Assembly (NCBI GenBank): GCA_034440235.1
Contig: JAWXBR010000010.1
Location: 56,143-120,142, forward strand
Direction: 5' to 3'
DNA: 64,000 nt
From: JAWXBR01 sp034440235
GTDB lineage: Bacteria; Bacteroidota; Ignavibacteria; Kapaibacteriales; Kapaibacteriaceae
Shown: one piece after another, positions 54,829 to 62,141 of the stretch
Numbering within the stretch: position 1 is the first letter of the stretch
How the letters are laid out: every line of letters begins with the position of its first letter
Notes under the pieces: generated by a model
Told to the model about the DNA's origin: nothing
Database searches by the model: none
The model's input: the letters and a program-made list of their open reading frames with translations, nothing else
Made by a program: the position numbers and the translations under genes

Positions 54829-55362
54829 ATGAAAAACATCGCACCACTGGTTGCTGTAACGTTAACGCTGAGTGCACAGCGCATGATTGAGCTTGCTATT
54901 TCGGTGCGCAATCGCGACAAAGCAATTGCACGTGGTGGAGCGGAGTATGGCGCAAATCATTTCTGGATGTTTGCTCTGCTACATTCGTCGTGGATTCTTG
55001 GCATGTACGTCGAGACTATTTTCCTACAACGCTCTGCAGCCCCTTGGTGGCCCCTTGCCCTGGTTCTTGGCATTGTGTTACAGGGCTTACGTTACTGGAC
55101 GATTGCAACATTGGGTGAAGCATGGAATACGCGCATTGTCGTGTGGCCCGGCATGCGACGGGTAACGAATGGACCCTACAGATGGGTGAGACATCCGAAT
55201 TACATTATCGTCGGCATAGAACTTGCATTAATACCATTGGCGTTTGGGTGCTGGATTACAGCGGTCTTGGCTACGCTCGCGAATGCTGCAATCTTGTTCT
55301 TTGTACGTATACCCGCGGAAGAACGGGCTCTTGATGATGCCACGAAAGCTGGGCATATCTGA
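54829..55362 (+). CDS. Isoprenylcysteine carboxyl methyltransferase-like protein, probably alkylpyrone O-methyltransferase
   Basis: A 177 aa membrane protein with several hydrophobic helices. The ICMT C-terminal motif RRVTNGPYRWVRHPNYIIVGIELALIPL is intact, as is the IPAEERAL tail. Bacteria lack prenylated CaaX proteins. ICMT-like proteins beside type III PKS genes methylate alkylpyrones (BpsB type). The PKS at 51,819-52,886 is the likely partner. Confidence 0.82.
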   Translation: MKNIAPLVAVTLTLSAQRMIELAISVRNRDKAIARGGAEYGANHFWMFALLHSSWILGMYVETIFLQRSAAPWWPLALVLGIVLQGLRYWTIATLGEAWNTRIVVWPGMRRVTNGPYRWVRHPNYIIVGIELALIPLAFGCWITAVLATLANAAILFFVRIPAEERALDDATKAGHI

Positions 55363-55391
55363 CGTTGGTGCGACAACAAACGAATGTTGTG

Positions 55392-55468
55392 TGGTACCGG
55401 AGGAGGGACTTGAACCCCCGACACATGGATTATGATTCCATTGCTCTAACCACCTGAGCTACTCCGGC
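55392..55468 (-). tRNA. tRNA with CAT anticodon (elongator Met or Ile2)
   Basis: 77 nt including encoded CCA. Acceptor stem GCCGGAG/CTCCGGT with a G1-U72 pair and A73, D-arm GCTC…GAGC, anticodon stem ATGGA/TCCAT with loop ATCATAA (CAT), 5-nt variable loop, T-arm with GTTCAAGTCC. It is not an initiator by its 1:72 pair and D-arm. Met elongator and lysidine-modified Ile2 cannot be told apart by eye. Confidence 0.93.
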
Positions 55469-55520
55469 AAGGACCGCAAAGATACGAATGTCTAATAGTC
55501 TGAGTAAACCACTAGTGGTG

Positions 55521-55549
55521 TTAATGAACCCACGAGTAGGGTTGATTAA
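55521..55549. other. Imperfect inverted repeat after bfn gene
   Basis: TTAAT-AACCC / GGGTT-ATTAA with one mismatch, 7-nt loop, directly after the stop at 55553 on the minus strand; a weak terminator candidate before the tRNA gene. Confidence 0.3.
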
Positions 55550-55552
55550 TCT

Positions 55553-56185
55553 CTAGTCGTCTGTTAGCCGACTGAGTTCATCGCGCAGCTTGGCTGCTTT
55601 TTCGTAGTCTTCTGATGTTACTGCTTGCGTTAACTCGCGTTCGAGTCGCTGACGATAATTCAGATTTTCTGCAGTCTCTTCTTCGCTCTTGGGTTCAGAT
55701 GGTTTTCGAAAGGCTTCTAATTCGTCTTCGTCTTCCTCGGCTTCTTCTTCACTCTCATTAAATACCTCGCCATCGGCGGCATCTTCTGTGCTGAAGCCTG
55801 CAGTACGTAACACATCGTCGCTGACATAGATAGGTGTGCCGAAGCGTACTGCAAGAGCAATTGCATCACTTGGTCGCGCATCGATTTCCTGGCCGCCGTA
55901 GTCGAGAACGAGCGTTGCGTAAAACGTTCCCTCATTTAACGAGGTTATAATCACTTCGCGCAGTTGTGCTCCGAGCGTTACTATAACATTTTTAAGTAAA
56001 TCGTGCGTCATCGGACGCGGAGGATGATGTCCTTCGAGCTCGGTAACGATGGCCTGGGCTTCTGCCGGACCAATTACGATGGGCAGACGACGCGGACCCT
56101 CGACTTCGCGAAGGACAAGAGCGTATGCACCCTTCGATTTAGGGTTCTCGCTAAGACCGAGAATATCAACTTGAACCTTGTCCAT
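55553..56185 (-). CDS. Bifunctional nuclease (BFN/DUF151) domain protein with UVR motif
   Basis: A 210 aa product. BFN domain about 5-130 (LPIVIGPAEAQAIV, PRPMTHDLL, ARPSDAIALAVRFGTPIYV). An acidic linker (EEEAEEDEDELE) and C-terminal UVR motif (YRQRLERELTQAVTSEDYEKAAKLRDEL) follow. The BFN fold is linked to nuclease activity in plants; the bacterial role is uncertain. The UVR motif contacts UvrB/UvrA-type partners or forms helical hairpins. Its ribosome site AGGAGCT lies in the 3' end of etfA, and uvrA is in the same run. Confidence 0.9.
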   Translation of the reverse strand: MDKVQVDILGLSENPKSKGAYALVLREVEGPRRLPIVIGPAEAQAIVTELEGHHPPRPMTHDLLKNVIVTLGAQLREVIITSLNEGTFYATLVLDYGGQEIDARPSDAIALAVRFGTPIYVSDDVLRTAGFSTEDAADGEVFNESEEEAEEDEDELEAFRKPSEPKSEEETAENLNYRQRLERELTQAVTSEDYEKAAKLRDELSRLTDD

Positions 56186-56191
56186 GAACGA

Positions 56192-57169
56192 TCAGCTCCT
56201 GCCTGTAACTGCAGAAATCTTTTCTGTCAACTTCGGAATGATTTCGAACACATCACCAACGAGACCATAGTCTGCCATCTTGAAAATCGGTGCGTCTTTG
56301 TCCTTGTTGATAGCAACAATGTACTTCGATGTAGACATGCCAGCCAAATGCTGCACGGCACCCGAGATACCACAAGCCACATACATCGATGGCGACACGG
56401 TCTTGCCCGTTTGACCGACTTGCTCGCGGTGCGGACGCCATCCGGCGTCGACAACGGCACGCGACGCACCAACAGCTGCGCCTAGTGCCTTTGCAAGGTT
56501 CTCGATAAGCTGAAAATGTTCCGGGCCTTTAAGTCCACGTCCGCCCGACACGATAATATCAGCCTCTGCAACATCTACCGATCCTTCATTTTTTACCATA
56601 CCCGTTACTTCTGACGAGCGCAACGACACGTCTGCGGCAGGTGTTGCTGTTTGCACTGCAACGGAAGCAGGGGCGGACTCGATCTTCTTTGCTGTAAATA
56701 CATTCGGACGCAATGTGGCAATGGTTGTCGCGGTTGTTGACTTTACGCGAATTGTGGCTTTGCCGGCGTACACCGGACGTGTTGCGACAACTCCGTCACC
56801 CTCTGCATGTAATTCGATGCAGTCTGCGAGCAGTCCCGCAGACAGTCGCACTGATACACGTGGCGCAAGATCTTTTCCCGTTGCGTTTGCTGAGATTAGC
56901 ACAACATCAGACCCGGTCGATGTAGCTACCTCTGCAATTGTTGCTGCTGCTCGGCCGTTCGCAAACGGCTGGAGTGTGTCAGATGTCGCATTAATGCACG
57001 ATGTTAGACCGTATGCACCCGCTGACTGCATTTGGGCATCGGTACCATGTACAATGAGGCCCACAACAGGTGCACTTCCTGCAATTGCACTCGCTGCTGT
57101 AATTGCTTCGTACGACGAACGCTTTAGACCGTCGTCCTTGCCTTCGAGAAAAACCAGAATGCCCTTCAT
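56192..57169 (-). CDS. etfA: Electron transfer flavoprotein alpha subunit
   Basis: A 325 aa product from ATG 57169, which shares one base with the etfB stop (TGATG). The C-terminal FAD domain is intact: VSGGRGLKGPEHFQLIENLAKALGAAVGASRAVVDAGW, QVGQTGKTVSPSMYVACGISGAVQH, IVAINKDKDAPIFKMADYGLVGD. Forms the FAD/AMP heterodimer with EtfB. It carries electrons from acyl-CoA dehydrogenases to the quinone pool. Confidence 0.95.
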   Translation of the reverse strand: MKGILVFLEGKDDGLKRSSYEAITAASAIAGSAPVVGLIVHGTDAQMQSAGAYGLTSCINATSDTLQPFANGRAAATIAEVATSTGSDVVLISANATGKDLAPRVSVRLSAGLLADCIELHAEGDGVVATRPVYAGKATIRVKSTTATTIATLRPNVFTAKKIESAPASVAVQTATPAADVSLRSSEVTGMVKNEGSVDVAEADIIVSGGRGLKGPEHFQLIENLAKALGAAVGASRAVVDAGWRPHREQVGQTGKTVSPSMYVACGISGAVQHLAGMSTSKYIVAINKDKDAPIFKMADYGLVGDVFEIIPKLTEKISAVTGRS

Positions 57170-57915
57170 CAAATAACTTTCGCTTCTTCGTGAAGAAGTC
57201 TAACGACTTCTGAAATGTCCGCTTCAGAATCGCCAAACACCTTGTTCAGGCGCTTGGTGTCTGGTAGATGCATGTCGAGGGTTTCGACACGGGGCGGCTG
57301 CGCCGAGGGGGCACGCTCTACTATTGGTTTTGCTTTGGCCTTCATGATGTCTGGCAGCTTCGGATAACGGGGGTCATTTAAGCCCTTTTGTGCACTTATC
57401 ACACAAGGAAGCGATGTCGTAACCACTTCACGTCCACCTTCAACATCACGTTCACATGATACGGTCGTTCCATCTATTGCCAACTTCGAAACCATACTAA
57501 CGTTCGGCCAACCAAGTATTTCGGCTACCATCGAAGGTACTTCAAACGAGTCGAAGTCTATCGACTGACGTCCCATGATTACAATGTCGGGATTCAATTC
57601 ATTGGCGGCTTCGGCGATGCTCGATGCAACAACCCACGAATCGGCGCGCGTGTCATCTTTCACAAGCACTGCCGTATCGGAGCCCATTGCAAGTGCAGTT
57701 CTAAGAATTTCTTTTGCTGTGTCGCTACCAACCGAAAGTGTTGTGACCGTGCCCGAAAACTTCTCCTTCAGACGAAGTCCTTCTTCAATCGCAAACTCGT
57801 CGTAAGGATTGAGAATGAACTTAACGCCCTGAGGATTGATGGACTTCCCGTCGGCTCCTACGGTGATCTTCGATGCGGTGTCAGGTACCTGAGAAATACA
57901 AACGAGGATATTCAT
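57169..57915 (-). CDS. etfB: Electron transfer flavoprotein beta subunit
   Basis: A 248 aa product: MNILVCISQVPD start, INPYDEFAIEEGLRLKE, IVMGRQSIDFDSFEVPSMVAEILGWP (AMP-binding region) and SLPCVISAQKGLNDPRYPKLPDIMKAKAKP (signature loop). Translationally linked to etfA. Runs 16 bp after uvrA in the same direction. Confidence 0.95.
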   Translation of the reverse strand: MNILVCISQVPDTASKITVGADGKSINPQGVKFILNPYDEFAIEEGLRLKEKFSGTVTTLSVGSDTAKEILRTALAMGSDTAVLVKDDTRADSWVVASSIAEAANELNPDIVIMGRQSIDFDSFEVPSMVAEILGWPNVSMVSKLAIDGTTVSCERDVEGGREVVTTSLPCVISAQKGLNDPRYPKLPDIMKAKAKPIVERAPSAQPPRVETLDMHLPDTKRLNKVFGDSEADISEVVRLLHEEAKVI

Positions 57916-57931
57916 GGTGCAAAGATAAGGG

Positions 57932-60853
57932 TTACGAAGTGGGTGGTCGCATTCTGTTGCCGCGAGCTGTTAGTTCCTGCGCGAGGTAACGTCCCGTGAT
58001 GCTCTCCGGTAGTGAGGCAAGATGCTCTGGGGTGCCCGCGCCGACGATAAAGCCCCCTTCGCGGCCCCCTCCCGGTCCGAGGTCGATTACGTGGTCGGCA
58101 TGGACAATTACATCGAGGTTGTGCTCGATAACGACAACGGTGTTGCCTTTGTCTACGAGCTTGTCGAGCAGACGTAGCAACACATGAACGTCTTCGAAAT
58201 GGAGTCCGGTCGTCGGCTCATCCAGAAGATACATGGTACGTCCCGTCTGTGTTTTCGACAACTCGGTAGCAAGCTTTACGCGCTGAGCTTCGCCACCGGA
58301 CAATGTTGGAGCTTGCTGACCCAGCGTGATGTACGTAAGGCCAACATCCATGAGTGTTGCAAGCTTCGTGCGGATTTTCGGAATGTCCTTGAATAAATCG
58401 AACGCTTCTTCTGTTGTAAGGTCGAGAACATCGGCGATGCTCTTGCCCTTGAATCGCACCGCAAGTGTTTCGGCATTATAGCGTTTGCCTCCGCAGGTCT
58501 CGCATGCCACGTACACGTCGGGTAGAAAATTCATTTCAATCTTGCGAATGCCTGCGCCTTCACATTCTTCGCAGCGTCCACCCGACACATTAAATGAAAA
58601 ACGTCCGGCCTTGTACCCGCGAATCTTCGCTTCGGGCAACATGGTAAACACATCGCGTATCTGCGTGAAGAGTCCGGTATACGTTGCAGGGTTCGACCTC
58701 GGTGTACGCCCGATTGGCGTCTGATCGATTTCTATAACCTTGTCTACAAATTCGAGTCCCTTCACACTGCCATACGTCAACGGCGGTGTGTCGCTGTCAT
58801 AAAAATGCTGCGACAAAATCGGATACAACGTGTCGTTAATGAGTGTGCTCTTGCCCGAACCGCTCATGCCTGTTACACACACAAATTTTCCGAGTGGCAA
58901 CTCGAGCGAAACACTGTGAAGATTGTTGCCGGTTGCGCCTTGCAGCACAAGGCTTTGTCCCTTGCCCGGACGTCGTTTATCCCGCAATGGTATCTCACGT
59001 GTGCCATACAAATACTGCAGCGTTAACGATCGTTCGTGTATTGCTGCATCGAGGTAAGGGGCTTCTGAGGGGGCGAATTGTGCAATTACCTCGCCGCCGT
59101 GTACACCAGCACCCGGACCTATATCAACAACCTGGTCTGCTTCTTCGATCATCTCACGGTCGTGCTCTACGACGATGACGCTGTTGCCTAAATCGCGTAA
59201 GTGTTTCAGCGAAGCAATGAGTTTGCGGTTGTCATGCTGATGCAAACCAATGGATGGCTCGTCGAGCACATACGTAACACCAACAAGCTGCGAACCAATC
59301 TGTGATGCAAGACGAATGCGTTGCGACTCTCCGCCCGAAAGCGAACGTGCAGAACGATTTAGGCTTAGGTAGGTGAGTCCGACATCCTTCAGAAAACGCA
59401 GTCGTTCGCGTATCTCTTTCAGAATGAGAAACGCAATTATGTTTTGTCGGTCGGTGAGCCGTGCAGACAGATTAGTGAACCATTCCTCGGCTTCGACAAC
59501 ATCCATGATTGTTGTGTCGTAGATGTTTTTCTCTGCAACACGCACAAAAAGGTGTGCTTCCTTCAGCCGAGCACCTTTGCATACACGACAGGGGAGCGTA
59601 GAGAAATATTTCTCGATTGACTTACGCACACTCGCTGTACCAGTCTGCTCGTACTGATGCTGAATGCTGGGCAGAACACCGATGTACCTGTGTCGCACAC
59701 TCTGATCTGAGTATTGCACATCTATGGATGCACCTTCGTTGCCATATAACACCATTTCTAGATCAGCAGGTTTTAACTGCGAAATCGGTTTTGACGTGTC
59801 GATGTTTTGGGACTTGCAGAATGCAAGCACTTGCTTCCATAACCACGTGTCGCGCTTCTTTCCCAATGCTGCAATTGCACCATCGACGATGCTCTTTGAA
59901 TTATCGGGCACAACGAGCTCTGGGTCGAAGTCCGTTACAATTCCAATACCCTGACACGAACTGCATGCTCCGAACGGACTGTTGAACGAGAACATGTTTG
60001 GTGCAGGTGTCTCGTAGGAACGTCCGCATGACGGACACGAATAACTAGTCGAGAAAAATGTATCGGTCCATGTACCATCCGTCTCTTCACGCAATACCAT
60101 CATGCCGCCATCACCCAGGTTTAATGCGGCTTCGAGGCTTTCGCGCAACCGACGTGTTGAAGTGCGATCGATGTTCAGTCTGTCGACCACCAATTCAATG
60201 GTGTGCACTTTATACCGAGCGAGTTGCATGCCCTCGGTGATTTCTTTCAACTCGCCATCGACGCGCACACGCGTATAACCCTGACGTCGGAATTGGTCGA
60301 ACAACTCGCGATAGTGCCCCTTTCGCCCCTTAACAACAGGTGCAAGTACTTGCACTCGAATGTGATCTGGGTATGCGAGAAGAGTGTCCTGAATCTGATC
60401 GATGGTTTGCTGCTTCACAGGCAGGTTGCACGTAACGCAGTACTGCACACCCACGCGTGCGTAAAGCAGTCGCAAGTAATCGTAGATCTCTGTTACCGTG
60501 CCAACAGTCGAACGCGGAGAAAGTCCGATCGACTTCTGCTCAATGCTAATGGCAGGTGAGAGTCCTTCTATGACGTCTACATCGGGCTTCTTCATCACGC
60601 CTAGAAACTGTCGTGCATACGACGACATACATTCTACATATCGGCGTTGTCCTTCGGCGTAGATCGTATCAAACGCAAGCGACGACTTTCCAGAACCACT
60701 CAAGCCTGTAATCACAACCAGCTTGTCACGAGGAATCGTCAGGTGCACGTTGCGCAGGTTATGCTCGCGCGCGCCCTTAACCGTAATGGTCGTGAACTCT
60801 TCGTCGCCTATGATTGTAGGGTCCGGTGGTGCCGGACGTTCAGACTTGGACAT
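57932..60853 (-). CDS. uvrA: Excinuclease ABC subunit A
   Basis: A 973 aa product. Two ATPase modules: GLSGSGKSS and GMSGSGKST (Walker A), LSGGESQRIRLASQIGSQLVGVTYVLDEPS and LSGGEAQRVKLATEL…YLLDEPTTGLH. Zinc-finger cysteines in CPSCGRSY…CSSCQGIG and CEECEGAGIRK…CETCGGKRYN are present. It scans DNA for bulky lesions in nucleotide excision repair. ATG 60853 is chosen; a TTG at 60883 would add 10 residues. It heads the run uvrA-etfB-etfA-bfn. Confidence 0.96.
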   Translation of the reverse strand: MSKSERPAPPDPTIIGDEEFTTITVKGAREHNLRNVHLTIPRDKLVVITGLSGSGKSSLAFDTIYAEGQRRYVECMSSYARQFLGVMKKPDVDVIEGLSPAISIEQKSIGLSPRSTVGTVTEIYDYLRLLYARVGVQYCVTCNLPVKQQTIDQIQDTLLAYPDHIRVQVLAPVVKGRKGHYRELFDQFRRQGYTRVRVDGELKEITEGMQLARYKVHTIELVVDRLNIDRTSTRRLRESLEAALNLGDGGMMVLREETDGTWTDTFFSTSYSCPSCGRSYETPAPNMFSFNSPFGACSSCQGIGIVTDFDPELVVPDNSKSIVDGAIAALGKKRDTWLWKQVLAFCKSQNIDTSKPISQLKPADLEMVLYGNEGASIDVQYSDQSVRHRYIGVLPSIQHQYEQTGTASVRKSIEKYFSTLPCRVCKGARLKEAHLFVRVAEKNIYDTTIMDVVEAEEWFTNLSARLTDRQNIIAFLILKEIRERLRFLKDVGLTYLSLNRSARSLSGGESQRIRLASQIGSQLVGVTYVLDEPSIGLHQHDNRKLIASLKHLRDLGNSVIVVEHDREMIEEADQVVDIGPGAGVHGGEVIAQFAPSEAPYLDAAIHERSLTLQYLYGTREIPLRDKRRPGKGQSLVLQGATGNNLHSVSLELPLGKFVCVTGMSGSGKSTLINDTLYPILSQHFYDSDTPPLTYGSVKGLEFVDKVIEIDQTPIGRTPRSNPATYTGLFTQIRDVFTMLPEAKIRGYKAGRFSFNVSGGRCEECEGAGIRKIEMNFLPDVYVACETCGGKRYNAETLAVRFKGKSIADVLDLTTEEAFDLFKDIPKIRTKLATLMDVGLTYITLGQQAPTLSGGEAQRVKLATELSKTQTGRTMYLLDEPTTGLHFEDVHVLLRLLDKLVDKGNTVVVIEHNLDVIVHADHVIDLGPGGGREGGFIVGAGTPEHLASLPESITGRYLAQELTARGNRMRPPTS

Positions 60854-60946
60854 TTGAGACTGTGTGTTGCGCGAAACCTTCAAAAATACGACACCGCCGT
60901 AGCTTAGTCGTTAAGTTTTTGCGTTTCGCTGCATCAAAAAATCCGC

Positions 60947-62134
60947 ATGATTCCATTTTCAATCGATCCTGACATACGTAAGGCCTTCACAGTACCATCG
61001 GCATGGTATCGAGACCGTGCTACCTATGACCAGGTGTTGGAGAATGTGCTGTTGCCCTCATGGCAGTACGTTGCTTCAGAGGCGGAAATTCAAGAAGCCT
61101 CTGAAACTGTTGCCTTGCCCGTGAACATTCTACCTGGCTCGATAGACGAACCCTTGGTGGTTGTGCGCGATTCTAAGGGAACCCGCATCTTATCCAATGT
61201 CTGCACCCATCGTGGCAACATCTTGGTACGTAAGGCATGTACGCTGCGTGAGATTCGGTGCATGTATCACGGACGCCGCTTCAACACCGAAGGCAAGTGC
61301 ATCCACATGCCGGAGTTCAAAGAGGTGGTGGGGTTCCCGGCTGCAACAGACAACTTGCGTGTGATCGACCACGGTACGTTTGCCAACATGCACTTTGCAC
61401 GCGTAGCCCCCTTGCGCGAAGCGCAACCCTTACCCGAATCAGGTAATGGGGCTGGGAAAGGGTCTGACGATGGCGCGGCAACAGGACTTTCCTTCGACTC
61501 ATGGGCGCAGATCTTAAACGACCGGCTTGGATTTCTTCCGTTGGAGAATGCAGTTCATATTGCCGAGCACGACAAGGATTTCACAATCAACGCGCATTGG
61601 GCGTTATATGTCGAGAATTACCTCGAGGGCTTTCACATACCATTCGTCCATCCAGGCCTTAACGCAGTGCTCGAATGGAATTCGTACGAAACGATATGCT
61701 TAGACAACGCCGTGTTGCAGATTGGAATAGCACGTCCGAACGACCTGGCGTTCACATTACCTACGAACCACATCGACCATGGCAAACACGTTGCAGCTTA
61801 CTACTACTGGATGTTTCCAAACATCATGATAAACGTGTACCCGTGGGGCATATCGCTGAACTGCATTCTGCCTCAAGGTATTGACAAAACACTCATTCGC
61901 TACCGCACATTCGTGTGGGACCCGTCAACATTTAACACCGGTGCAGGTAGTGCGCTCGACACCGTCGAAGCCGAAGATGACGATGTTGTAGAGCACGTGC
62001 AGCGTGGTATTCGCTCACACATCTACGACCGTGGGCGCTACTCCCCAACACGCGAGCAGGGCGTGCATCATTTTCACAGGATGCTAGAGGTGTCGCTTGT
62101 TGACAATCGCAGCAACCCTCGTTTAAAGCGTTAA
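60947..62134 (+). CDS. Rieske non-heme iron oxygenase, alpha-subunit type
   Basis: A 395 aa product. Rieske site C86-x-H88 (CTHRG) and C105-x2-H108 (CMYHGRRF). Mononuclear iron site with H230 and H235 in ENYLEGFHIPFVHPGL, and Asp in EAEDDDVVEHV. A Gly/Ser-rich insert (about 163-182) sits between domains. This is the aromatic ring-hydroxylating / choline-monooxygenase-like group. No beta subunit or reductase adjacent; the small Rieske ferredoxin at 29,288 is a conceivable donor. Substrate unknown. Convergent with ftsK. Confidence 0.9.
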   Translation: MIPFSIDPDIRKAFTVPSAWYRDRATYDQVLENVLLPSWQYVASEAEIQEASETVALPVNILPGSIDEPLVVVRDSKGTRILSNVCTHRGNILVRKACTLREIRCMYHGRRFNTEGKCIHMPEFKEVVGFPAATDNLRVIDHGTFANMHFARVAPLREAQPLPESGNGAGKGSDDGAATGLSFDSWAQILNDRLGFLPLENAVHIAEHDKDFTINAHWALYVENYLEGFHIPFVHPGLNAVLEWNSYETICLDNAVLQIGIARPNDLAFTLPTNHIDHGKHVAAYYYWMFPNIMINVYPWGISLNCILPQGIDKTLIRYRTFVWDPSTFNTGAGSALDTVEAEDDDVVEHVQRGIRSHIYDRGRYSPTREQGVHHFHRMLEVSLVDNRSNPRLKR

Positions 62135-62141
62135 CACGTGT

